DNA of 64,000 bases, taken from positions 248,001 to 312,000 of the forward strand of contig NW_026516679.1 in assembly GCF_025766255.1 (NCBI RefSeq), in the 5' to 3' direction. Within the stretch, counting starts at the first letter, position 1. Each line of letters opens with the position of its first letter. Below, in pieces: positions 1 through 10,391 of the stretch. The notes below the pieces were generated by a model. It saw only the letters and a program-made list of their open reading frames with translations. It searched no databases and was not told the DNA's origin. This DNA comes from Zychaea mexicana. Lineage: Eukaryota; Mucoromycota; Mucoromycetes; Mucorales; Lichtheimiaceae. A program made the translations under genes and the position numbers.

Positions 1-2608
1 TCAAAATCCTCTTCAGTTACGTTGAAATCGAGATTATCGAGGTCTTCCATGGGATCGCCCCAACGGTTTGATGTCACGCTGCCGTACATGTTGTTAGCGC
101 CATCCAACCCATCAATTCCAAGTCGAAATCCAAAAGCATCGTCAGATGCTGCAATAGGTGTTGGCGAAGATGAGGAGGGATATGCCTGTGTCGGATCACC
201 GGAATTCAACACCATGTCAGATACGCCCGATAAAAGAACTGATGAATCTGTTAATGTCCTGTTATTGTTGCCGCTAGCAGTATGTGCAGGCGTCGTCTGT
301 TGTTGCTGTGGTAACGGCTGCAATACATTCTTACTATTCGCTGTTGTTGTCGTTGCACCTTCTCGTTGTTGCCCATTCGCATTGACTCGATGTCCAGCAA
401 AGTCTGCTCCTATTTCTGTCACGGCAGCCCCTTGATTTCCTCCACCAACTCCCTCAATCATGCTCGCGGTTCCTGACTGTTGTTGTTGTTGTTGTTGTTC
501 GTCCTCATCTTCACCAAAATGCAGCTTTGCAAAATCTGCAATTGATAATTCTGATTGATGCTGAAATCGTTCTGCTCGACTCTTGTCTGGCGGAGTGCAT
601 TGATCATTCTCACTCGGCTCCATCTTCGGTCCTGAGCTCGCTGGCGTAGCCACAGCTTTGGATACCATGATTGGGCTAGACCCAACGGTTTCGTTCAGTG
701 CCTTTTGCAACACGCCTTGAAAATTGCCCATTTCTGCAATCGATAGTGTATCCAATACAGCAGCTGTAGCACTCATTTTGGGACTACCATAATCCCAAAA
801 ATTAACATTGTCATTACTGCTGTTGTTACTGGTAGTAGTGCTAGTAACATTAGGATGATGTCGATTACGGCGTGCATATTCTCTGATTTGGTCCGCCCAA
901 GCCCATCGGCTCCATTTCTCGCCAAGGTCTTCGGCATATCCTTGATTGTAGCCCAGAATGCCATTCATGCCGCCCATGCTGACCGGGGATATGGATGCGG
1001 AAGTTGAAATATAGGTAAGGTGCGTTGGATAAAGTACAATGTCGCCGGTTTTGGACATTCGAAGAGGGACTAATGGTGGTAATTGATACTCGTTCTTTTT
1101 GCTGTTACTGCTATTACTACTGCTATTGCTGCTGCTATTAATGCCATTGCTGCTGAGATTATGATGGTGGTAATGCTGATTATGATTATGGTAATGATGG
1201 TAACTGTTGGTGTAGTGATGATTCTGGTGGTAACTTTTATGTTGATGCGGGTAATGATGATGGTGTTGCTGATGTTGTTGCAGTGCGCGGAGGGGTATAT
1301 CGAGCAAAGATGACCAATGATGCAGGACTTGCTCTTCCATTGAATTTGGTATGCCATGCTTTGCACGGATAATGGTTGCTTGTTCACCATAAGGACATAT
1401 GAGAACTTTGAATCATCGTATCAGTTAGCTTGATCCTGTTTTGTGCCCGTCTGTCTGCTATAAGAATCACACAAATTGGTACCTGATGTTCCGGCAGTAT
1501 CCAGATCACGTGTTGTTATAGGTCGAAGCTTGATTCTGTGGATGTCTGGTTGCACAACAAGGTTTGTGTTTGTCAGATAAATGTTGTATGTACAAGTGAG
1601 GAGGGTGGCCACCGACGGATCTGGAGTTGTCGAGAAGATATCGGAACATACATCGCCCTCCATGAAGGTTGAAGGAAAAATGAAAAACTCGCCCAGGGGC
1701 ATTGCTCCCTTTCGCACCATTGACCTATAAGATTGTAATCATAACCAATGTCACAGCATTAGAAGGAAACAGTGCCCAGAGCCATAGAGAGAAAGAGAGG
1801 GGGGGGGAAGAATATACAGTGGCAAGATTAACAGACTTTACCCTCTTATTAAACTTTTGATGGCTTTGATGAATAGTCGGTACTCTACCGATACGCTCAA
1901 GACCGAGCTACTGGTACTTGTGGATGGTGTTCGTGGGGATGCTGTTGGCGATAAACTTTTTGCGACTGCGCTTTCCCAAGTAAACGATCCCATTTTCGTT
2001 TCTATGACAGTCGTCAATCGTTATCTTGTCAATTCCTCGTTCTCCAACACGCTAGTAGTACCTTTCACCGTAACTGACACAGCTTCGATCCAATATCCCA
2101 ATTCTTGACAATAATTTACCTTCCAGATTTTGAAGACTAATGTTATCATCGATTTCACCCGTGCGTCGGTCATCAAACCAAAACACCCAAAGCTCAAGCG
2201 TTACTTGGTCTTCCTGTTGCGTAGTAATAATACGCCAAGTGCACGGTATTCCCAGCTGAACAAGCTGGCGGAACGCTCGAACGAGATGCTTGTCCTGGTC
2301 GTCATCAGTACCACCACCAGTAGTGGAGGCTGAAGACGATGAAGAGGAAGAGGACCCTGCTGTCTCGGTTTTAAGGAAGCTTGCCAATTGCGACCGTTGG
2401 CATCGTTGGCAGTATACTCTGTAGCGAATTTGAGACGCACCGCTCTATGAAATGGTAGTAGTAGTGTGTGGGTTACGTGTTCGAATCAGTCTTTTCTCTT
2501 TTCACACAACAAAGTGGATGACCATGTTGGGAACCCTCCCTTTGCCAGTCTTTGAATGACTAGTCTTACCACGAGAAATATGTTGGTTAAGCTTGAATCA
2601 GTAAGCAT
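1..2608 (-). CDS. MED13: Mediator complex subunit 13 (MED13/Srb9), N-terminal half, partial at window edge
   Basis: MED13 belongs to the CDK8 kinase module of Mediator and acts in the nucleus to tether the kinase module to core Mediator. My model has five exons: 2608-2570, 2444-2069, 2001-1842, 1724-1483 and 1405 to beyond position 1. All introns are GT-AG and all phases agree. The start is MLTDSSLTNIFLV, spliced to SGASQIRYRVYCQRC. Recognisable Med13_N features follow: LELWVFWF, VEYRLFIKAIKSLIRG, MVRKGAMPLGEFFIFPS, TNTNLVVQPD and VLICPYGEQAT. Exon 5 is open for 1.4 kb. It starts with a His/Asn/Ser-rich stretch (1085-1290), then a region with GEKWSRWAWADQIREYARR, a poly-Gln run near 480-504, and MEDLDNLDFNVTEEDFD at the edge, typical of the acidic segment that follows the N-terminal domain. 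About 740 codons lie in the window. Family assignment rests on motif recall; the splice model is inferred. Confidence 0.85.
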
Positions 2609-4207
2609 CAAGGCATTCAAGTTCTTCTTCCCTCTTTTTTTCCAATTGTGTGCGTGTGTATATGTGTGTGAATTCCGTTTTTGCTCTTTTGTCGTATACG
2701 CCACGAGGGTTTTGCTTCTTTGACTTGACTTGACTAGTTTACTCGTTACTTTTTTTGGGGGGAGTATACTTATATATATGATATATAGATAGGTTGGATT
2801 GTATCTATAAAAGTGTCTCTCGGTCCTGACAGAAAAAAGAATATTATATAAAAAAAAGTAGTACGTCGTGCGTGTGTGTGTGTGTGTGTGTGTGTGTATG
2901 CGTTTAAAAAAATGTAAAATTGGGGGGAGCAAATACACTTTCAGGCCCGCAGTGATCAGTGGTGTAACTTCCCAGGTGATCAGTGTGATCTTTTTCTTCC
3001 ATGCATCAGCACTCAGGGCAACGATCAACAGGTCAGTACGAAGCCATGGAAACCGCATCAATGCACTGGGCAGTATGTACTTACACGCTACCATTGTAGT
3101 TAGCTGAGCTACACTGTATTCTATTGTGTACCTACAGTTTCACCGGAGAATCGGGCCTAGGATCATGCTGCTATATATGCTAAGTAACGAGAATAACGAA
3201 AAGGTCAATCCGCACATCTACCCTTTCTTGAAGTAATCTATAAATGGTATGTTCAACTCGCTCATGTCCGAATGTCATGTTCTTAAAATAATAGAGAGAG
3301 AGCCAAATATATCAATTACAGCCTATCATGTAGCAGCAATGTAGCAATTCACGAGGCCATAATAGCTACAGTTGGAAGCAACATACGTTTCTGTTTTCGC
3401 TATAGGCTGTGTATATTAAGAAATTCCCGAGTGCAATTCCGCAGACTGGAGTATTTTCGATACTACAACTCTCTTGCATGTACTCTTTTTCTTCCTCTTT
3501 GCAAAGTGTCCTTCTACAGAGTCAAGGACTCGACAAACACCATGAAAACAACTTATTGCACTTACACAAGGTCCAGTCATTTATGAGGTAGTAATTCTGC
3601 ATTGCTGCTACTACTAGGCTCTATTCTCCGAAAGGATACGTTCATTGTATCGTATAACGCCTACCGACGTTCAGAAATTAGCAAAAATCTGTAAGTGTTT
3701 TAAGCTGCTCTAATCTTGACTAAGATGTCTATTGTAGCTACCCTCATAAATTCATGTGAGTCAAGTAACGAAAGCAAAATTTTATAGTAGCAACAAAATC
3801 GACACTATCTTTTGGCCGTCGTTGTTGATCGTGAAAAAATCACGCAATGATTTTTGAACAATGAAATCCATTTGGGCTCGTTATTATATTGCCGCTGTCA
3901 CTGATATCTTGGTCCCCGTAACAAATGATAACCCCTCCGAATAGAACCATGCAAGGACGATTGGCCGTTAGCTTATGTCTCTATGACGCTTTTTTGAATA
4001 TTATCCAGAAAAATAATGTGAAGGAATCTGGTTCCAACGATTTATTGCCGATGATGACGTGGGAATTTTCGGGATGGACAATCCTGAAAAGAGGTTGTAA
4101 TTTATTCACTGCTCTGAGAGCAACAGAATGATTTAAGATATGCGTCAAGAAAGAGGAGGAGGAGAATCATACATAAACGACCGGTTTTTGTGAGGATTGG
4201 TGGTCAT
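2609..4207. other. Intergenic region with (TG)n microsatellite; no supported gene
   Basis: No convincing coding region was found on either strand. Long open frames on the minus strand near 2486-3094 are low-complexity and lie over MED13 intron 1 and its upstream flank. A GT dinucleotide microsatellite runs from about 2872 to 2897. The stretch 3925-4131 has a 68-codon plus-strand ORF with an ordinary composition, but no homology I recognise and no splice context. Confidence 0.5.
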
Positions 4208-5223
4208 TTATACGTATGACTTCTTGCTAATTAGGTATTGTTTGTTTGTTTCACATACTACAATTTGTATATTATCTGCTACCATAATCTGCCAAGAGAT
4301 AGTAGCGCTGCTGCTGACCATATTTTCCAAAATCACACCATGACGATAACCCTTTTCTTCATCAGGAACCTTGGGGACAGAAAAATGTACGTAGTGAGTA
4401 ATAGCTGTGGTGACTGCACACCAAGACGTATGATCAATGTCAGCTCGCTTTCTTCTTTCCAGAGAGTAAGCGAAACTTTGAACACTCATGATGAAGCTTA
4501 ATTATTATTACACGCACAAGGATATGTTGGAAACCAACTATAACAGGCCAAACGAAGTGTTGAGAGTGAATACGAATAGTACATGGAACAAAAGGCACCG
4601 GTGGTATAAGTAATAATATGACCAAAGATTTGTTTCGTTATTGTGCATTTTCTCTAGTAGATCTTGAGAACCGTTGTTGCTGTTTTTCGTCTTACCTTGA
4701 CACTAACTTGCTTTCGTACATTTGAATCAACAGCAGCAAGAGCCAGAGTTATTGCTTTTGGTTTTCGATCTAAATTTTCTTGTCTGTTCTTCACAAGTAA
4801 CAGGGATATAGGATGCGGCATAACAACAGTCGACGAAGCCCCAGATTCGGCGCACAAACATACCTTCCGTTCCTTCTTGTATCTCATATCAAAGTCGTAG
4901 ATTTTCACAACTCCAAGCTTTTCCGATGGTTTGTATGATACAGATGGAGAGAAGGAGATACAAAGCATAGTGCCGACGATCTGAGCTGTAAGTATAGTTC
5001 TCCCCAAGAGTGACGGCTTCAGGAGTTGGTAGTTCTTGGGAATAAGCATCTATGAAACGGCACACCCTTCCATAAAATCATCTTTTCAATGTAAAATACT
5101 CTGTTTGGAGGCGAAACAGTATACAGGAGCTTTTGGTAAATGTTCTTTTAAAGCCTTAAAATTGTGTTTTTTTCTCTTTGCGTTTTCTCTTGTGCTCTTC
5201 TGGCGCTTTCTAAGCGGATGCAT
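4208..5223 (-). CDS. Unidentified multi-exon gene
   Basis: I do not recognise this protein. A phase-consistent model starts at ATG 5223 (MHPLRKRQKSTRENAKRKKH, a basic N terminus). Exon 1 is 5223-5100, exon 2 4985-4864 (SEKLGVVKIYDFDMRYKKER), exon 3 4788-4696 (KAITLALAAVDSNVRKQ). Further sequence is probably spliced on from 4653 downward, including an open stretch 4489-4208 with HYVHFSVPKVPDEEKGYRHG. The donor sites GTATTT, GTATGT and GTAAGA have matching AG acceptors. The later exons are less certain because the frames do not join simply. The highly basic start could be a nuclear or nucleolar signal, but that is a guess. The nearest neighbour is MED13 to the left, on the same strand. The alternative is that only parts of this are coding. 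Confidence 0.4.
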
Positions 5224-6100
5224 CTAGTGGAGTAAGGAAAAGGGTGTGGCCCATCTCATAAGCTAGCTCTTGCAAGTGACAGTGTAAGGCATTAGATACT
5301 AGCCATATTAGGTAGGAACTTTTACGTGAGTATTGTTTACCCGAATGTGTAATATTCTGCCAAACCAGCTGACTTTGACGACTATCCTCTCCTTTTTTAA
5401 AGAAGTTAGCCAAATTGAAGTAGACTAAAATATGCTTAAAAAACAATTGATTTGGTTGCTTCTGTGGGGTACTGATAGCTTTCAATTTTGGAGAATTTTT
5501 TTGGCGGTTATAGACGAAATATACCATAAATGAGAACGGTTAACTGTTTCAGATAGAGAAGTATGTAAAGCATACAGTAGATACACGGATTGATGATATC
5601 AAAGTCAAGCTCTTTATTAATAATTTAATCTAATCCAACACAGTAAACCAACTACTGCTAAAGAAGAGAAAAAAAGAAAGATCGATAGGATACTACAAGC
5701 AATGAATGGGTCATAGAAGCGTATCAACATGAAATCAGATTTGTAGTAACTTATTGTAAAACACTCCACTAGAATAGACAGTTGAGGATGATAAGCTGTA
5801 CAATTGACACCTTAACGAGCAGCATAATTTTCCTCAACGTCTGTTTTGATTTTTTCTCTTTTCTTTCTTTTTTCTAACTCTTTCTTCTAACCTTCTTCTT
5901 TCTTAACTTTCTCTGAATTTCTCCAAGAATAATCCTAAAGCCAAAGAGATACTTCACGATCAAACAGCCAAACAGAAGACCGCGATGAAGGCGTTGCGAA
6001 AAAAATCGGAAACCTAGACATTACTGCTGAATGCTGCACGTGCAAACGTAGGCCAGGCAGTCACAGAGCACAGTGCCATCACAGAAAGAGCCCATGCATA
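5224..6100. other. Intergenic, nothing recognised
   Basis: AT-rich sequence without a convincing ORF, RNA gene or repeat. It ends exactly where homology to the 17.6 kb Helitron starts. Confidence 0.5.
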
Positions 6101-7004
6101 TCTTCTATTAAATGTCCTTACGATTTCAATCCCAGCGTAAAATCCAGATTTGGAAATTTCACTTTGTAACGGCCATGCTTTTTTAATGTTACACGTTCCT
6201 GAGAGACTTGGGTAAACTTCAACTTTGTGCCGTCTTCCTAGACTATTACCACATTGCATTTCTCAATATGAGTTCCGAAGAGGTGTGCTACTTGATTTCA
6301 TCTGCCATCAACGACATTTGAGGTCTTTCTGTAAAAATCGTTGAGCATTTTCCACCGTTAGCCGGGATTCTGACAGACTGCTCTAGATGAGCTACAAATT
6401 TACTAACTATTTTTTTTCTGCACATTTCTCGACAAAGCAGTCGACCGATCATGCCTGCCACTGTGGCTCGGATCGCAATGAGCCATGTCCAGTGCATTCT
6501 CGCAGTGTTTCAGTAGAATAGGCAATGCATATTTTAACCATGTGTATTTGAATATTACTGCTGCAGCTGTTTGCTTACAAAGCTACAGATAGTTCGTTTT
6601 TGTAAAAACTTTTGCGCCTACGTTTTGTATCTGTGGCTCGAGCACCCATCGTAGGCAGTAGGCGTAATCATAGAGAATGCCCACTTAACCCTATCAACTG
6701 TGGTACTGTGTACTTACTAATTTTTTGGTGATAATGCAATTTTGCTGAAAAGATTACAAACAAACCTCCTCCAATACTCGCTATAGCTACTACCTTGCCA
6801 CGATCACCTGTGCCTATGATCAACAGTTCGCCTCCACCAACTTCTCCTGCTGTCGCTGCCCCACCTTTTAGAGCTTCGGGTTTGGAGTGGGGCAGCGCCC
6901 TAACGGGAGGGTCAGCGGGAGGGAACGTCTTACAAATATAATTATCAATGTCATATTAGCAAAAGCATCTAGATCGTAACAAATAATAGAATTTCGGGCC
7001 TTTG

Positions 7005-7180
7005 CTTTGGTAAGTAAGTAGGGCGAGCAAAGCGAGCTTTGTTTAGGGTGTACGGTCACATCTTTAGTAGGTAGAGCGAACAAAGCGTGCTTATTTTAGG
7101 GTGTAACAATCACATTTTTAGTAAGTATGATAGAGCGAACACAACGGCCTAGGTTTAGGGTGCAACAATCACACCTTTCA
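7005..7180 (+). repeat. Three-copy tandem repeat of about 57 bp inside the Helitron derivative
   Basis: Units contain GAGCGAACAAAG..GTTTAGGGTG.AACAATCACA and end near TTTAGTA. Three degenerate copies are in tandem. The full Helitron has only one unit at about 23270-23325, so the array expanded in the derivative. Confidence 0.7.
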
Positions 7181-7228
7181 TGATGTCCCAGAATTTCCAC
7201 CTCAACAATTGTCCAATACCCGTTTCAA

Positions 7229-7369
7229 GAGCAAGAGAATTCCACCTCTAAGATTCTGACCTATAAATTTTACGAAGAAACTGAACACGATCTGTTCAGT
7301 TGCGAGGATTGCCTGGGTATTGGACATGAATCGTCTGAGAGTTCGGAGTGCATTAACTCGAGTAACTGA
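7229..7369 (+). pseudogene. Decayed Cys-rich ORF of the Helitron 3' region
   Basis: This is the counterpart of the 59-codon Cys-rich reading frame at 23368-23547. It starts EQENST and ends ECINSSN before TGA. Compared with the full Helitron copy, the first CxxC has become Tyr-x-x-Tyr (TYKFYEETEHDLFSC), and a segment containing VYIELHDHLN is deleted. The frame stays open despite these changes. Loss of the metal-binding cysteines argues that the product, if any, is non-functional here. Confidence 0.55.
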
Positions 7370-7530
7370 CACAGTAATCAGCTACATAATCTTAATCTGA
7401 AAGAGGTATTGCCTTTAGGCATTTTTAGTGCAGTGACGACAATGACTTCAAGACCAAAATTATAAAAAACACCATTCTCACTCCTGTCAAGCAGAACAAA
7501 AATTCAGCATTGTTTGAAGGTAAAAGGGGG

Positions 7531-7538
7531 GTGGTAGG
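7531..7538. repeat. 8 bp target-site duplication, left copy
   Basis: GTGGTAGG directly before the TAGGGATCCG terminus; the identical octamer follows the opposite terminus at 13447-13454. The uninterrupted Helitron at about 23737 has the single-copy target. Confidence 0.8.
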
Positions 7539-8515
7539 TAGGGATCCGTATCAGAACCGTAGAACCGGAACCGAACCGGTTCTGTATAAGTAGAACCGAA
7601 GAACTGAGAGGCAGAAGATTGCAATCAGCGATTTTGGTAATTAGTATAAAGTAGGCTATATGGAAGTTACGAACAATGTTATTCCGAAAAGACCACTAAG
7701 TAGTGTATTTGCAAGCCATACTTTATTGAAAAACTTAACAAAACCTGCAAAAGCAGAAGGGAGTGAAAAATAGTAAAGAAGAGAAGAGAAAAAAATAAAA
7801 AAACACTTCTTCTGACGGCAGCTTGCTTTCTCCGCCCATAACGCACATCATTACTTGTTCCTCTACTTTGCTACCCACAATGCATTTTTCTCTATGACGT
7901 ACTACTTTACTAGATTTATCATGGCTTCTCAATCAGTTTTATCAAGTTTGTGCATTCCGTTTGAGATTGCGCATTCTAGGGCTCATAACAGAATTATCTT
8001 ACCCATTCACCCTTTGCCTTTTATGAGACACTATACACTATACATACGTAGAGACACAGCAGCTGTATGTACTGCTGGTTGTGGTTCAATTCCTCCAATA
8101 TTATGATAACATATTATACTAGTAGTACTAAGTCGCTCTAAGTAAGTACTATAAGCTCCACTTTTTTTTGTAAAAACTATGCTTCAATCTTTTAACTATG
8201 CAATGACCCACATCGTATGAGAATGTTTACATTCTGTTTCTCTTATTCATTTTGAGATCGCTGTTCAATGTACAATAATAAACTATTCTTTTTTACTGCA
8301 GTATTCAAGTATACTGCAACATTTGAACATACACATCAGCTTTCATTTAAAGATACCGAATCTTGCCTTTTTTATATACATAATGGGTTCGGTTCTTCGG
8401 TTCAATTCTTCGGTTCTACGGTTCTCGTCGGTTCTAGTCGGTTCGGTTCTTGCTTTAGATGGTTCGGTTCGGTTCCCTTTAAGAACCGAACCGAACCGAA
8501 CCGTGCGGATCCCTA
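7539..8515. mobile_element. hAT-like non-autonomous element, left copy (977 bp)
   Basis: Termini TAGGGATCCG and CGGATCCCTA are inverted repeats. Both subterminal regions are arrays of GAACCG/CGGTTC motifs in opposite orientation, which would form a long hairpin. The interior (7600-8380) is nearly the same as 12530-13300. It has an open frame of 83 codons (7855-8106), conserved between the copies but unrecognised, and no transposase domain. Subterminal motif arrays of this kind usually bind transposase. Confidence 0.7.
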
Positions 8516-8531
8516 GATAGATATTTATAAT

Positions 8532-8816
8532 TTAATCTAATTTAATCTTTTTATAATTTTGTTCTAATTTATTAATATCATCATTATTTGCTTTTCTTTT
8601 TAATCTTTTTTTATCAATATTTTGAACTTTATTATATGTTTTAAAAGAATATACTTTTTTATAATTATCTAAAGACCCATTAAAATTTATAAATATCTCA
8701 AAAAATCCATTATTTTGTTTAATTTTATATTCTCTTATATTATATTGCTTCATTTCTTTAATTACTAAATTTCTTTTGATATTATGTTTAAATGATTCAT
8801 CAATAAAATCTTCCAT
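8532..8816 (-). CDS. Accessory ORF2 of Merlin-type element 1
   Basis: A 94-codon lysine- and asparagine-rich reading frame (start MEDFIDESFKHNIKR, end KLEQNYKKIKLD) directly downstream of the Merlin-type transposase pseudogene on the same strand. A similar small ORF follows the transposase of the second Merlin element at 57541-57732. Both share the pattern (E)D..F...IKR...I.EM. Function unknown; its very AT-rich composition may inflate the apparent similarity. It is intact although the neighbouring transposase is broken. Confidence 0.45.
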   Translation of the reverse strand: MEDFIDESFKHNIKRNLVIKEMKQYNIREYKIKQNNGFFEIFINFNGSLDNYKKVYSFKTYNKVQNIDKKRLKRKANNDDINKLEQNYKKIKLD

Positions 8817-8888
8817 TTGAAATGTATTTTTAGATGTAGTTTAATAAAGTCTAATAGTTTAATTTTAATATATATATAAATTCAATTT

Positions 8889-9799
8889 TTAATTATTTTT
8901 ATATTTTAGAAACTTTTTCCATATATCATATTCTTTATATCTTTTTCTCTATTGGTATTCTTTTAAATGTAATTCTATACCATTTTTTGTTCGATTTCTT
9001 ATATTAATGCTTCTTTTTAATTCACTCCAAGTACCTTCAATTCCATTTGTATGAACTTTGGTAATTGGATCTTTAAAATATTTTTTATGATTTACTGTTT
9101 TATGTTTATACCCTATATTTTTTAAATTGTTATAACCTTTCCAACAGTCAGTGTATATTGTTGTTCCTTTTTTAGCATATTTCTTAATGATTTTATTTAT
9201 ACTTTCACTATTTCTAATATTAATTGGTATGAAAAAAAATTTCTTATTTTCATTTTTAATTTTATTTTTTAATCTAGATCTTTCAATACCACCAATTACC
9301 CATGCTCCTTCAACTTTATGGCCTTTATGATATTTTCTTTTGGCAATCTTCGTTTCATCTATTTCTACTATTGAATTTCTACCTCCAATTTTATCAATCT
9401 TTATATCATTATCAATATTTCTTCTAAAAATTTTATGATATTTTATAGCTGTTTTATAATCAATACTTAAACTTTTGAAAATACTAGTTATTGGTGTTTT
9501 TTTAAAAATTCATATAAAATATGTAATTAGTAATGAATTAGTAGTTTTATTTTTGAAAATATTGTATCTTTAAATGGTGAATATGTTTTTCTACATTTAT
9601 AATAATTACAAATATATAATTTTCGTTTATAATTAAATTTAATATTATTATTTTTACATTTGTCACATATATCTATTTTTTTAATATATTTATTATCTAG
9701 TAAATAATTTATTCCTTATCAAAAGCTTTCTTTAATATATGGTAACTTTCTAAAAACATTTCGTATTTTAAAAATATTTTCTATAAAGTTTTCAATCAT
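8889..9799 (-). pseudogene. Merlin-type (ISXO2/IS1595-like DDE) transposase pseudogene 1
   Basis: In order on the minus strand: a start MIENFIENIFK, two stops (TGA TAA near 9740), a zinc ribbon (CDKC about 32 residues before CNYYKCRKTYSPFKDT), then the DDE domain VEIDETKIAKRKYHKGHKV with GAWVIGGIERSR, YTDCWKGYNNL, VNHKKYFKDPITKVHTNGIE, and the end HLKEYQ*RKRYKEYDIWKK. Catalytic-type residues DE, D in TDCWKGY, and HTN.IE are all visible. The last stop is TAG where the second Merlin copy has Trp. There is also a frame shift between ribbon and DDE domain. This family is the eukaryotic Merlin superfamily, related to bacterial IS1016. The element is very AT-rich and sits inside the hAT composite. 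Confidence 0.75.
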
Positions 9800-9893
9800 C
9801 TGTTTTCAACTATTTTTATTTTTAGATAGAAAATTCAATTTTTTTTTAAAAATTTTTTATAAGTAATTGAGTGTGAAATTTTATATGAGACCT

Positions 9894-10391
9894 ATAATAG
9901 ATGTACTCCAGCTTTTTACATGTTCCTTCACCCGACCGACCAAGCTCACGTTTATATCTCCTTCTGCTGTGCCCTCGATTGATCCACTACCATTCTGCGT
10001 CGTTTTAAAGGTCTTTCGTCATTTTCACAGATCCAGCGATTAATATCCTCCTCATCTCACTGTCGTTGTTTAGAAGTCATATATTCTTCCTCTTCGTCGT
10101 CTTTTGAGCTTTCGCTTTCCGCATCGCTGTCCCAAGATTCCTGAGCTGTCGTAACTAGTGTTGCTAGAAAATTCCATATGCCTGATATACCTCCTCCATT
10201 AACCATATTGGTCGTGGGTGGATAATCAGAGGGTAGCGGTAATGGTCATGATATTGCTACTGCTGACGGAAAACCTGCTGATGTCAAAGGAGTGGTAATC
10301 GGTAGTGCAGTATTGTCTAGCGGCAACACTTGTCGTATTTTTGTGGCTGCAACATTTACGTCTTTGCGATTTTCTTCTTTGGTATAAAGAC
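9894..10391 (-). pseudogene. Fragment of an unidentified acidic protein gene
   Basis: Base composition jumps from AT-rich transposon to ordinary genic. On the minus strand a reading frame with few stops includes WNFLATLVTTAQESWDSDAE, then SESSKDDEEEYMTSKQRQ, a stop, and DEEDINRWICENDERPLKRR. The mixture of acidic and basic patches suggests a nuclear protein, but I recognise no domain. It could be a captured host-gene piece or part of another transposon. It lies between the Merlin element and the right hAT copy. Confidence 0.35.

Noticed and set aside
2486..3094. 202-codon minus-strand ORF upstream of MED13
   Set aside because: It is made of low-complexity sequence including the GT microsatellite, and overlaps MED13 exon 1 in another frame.
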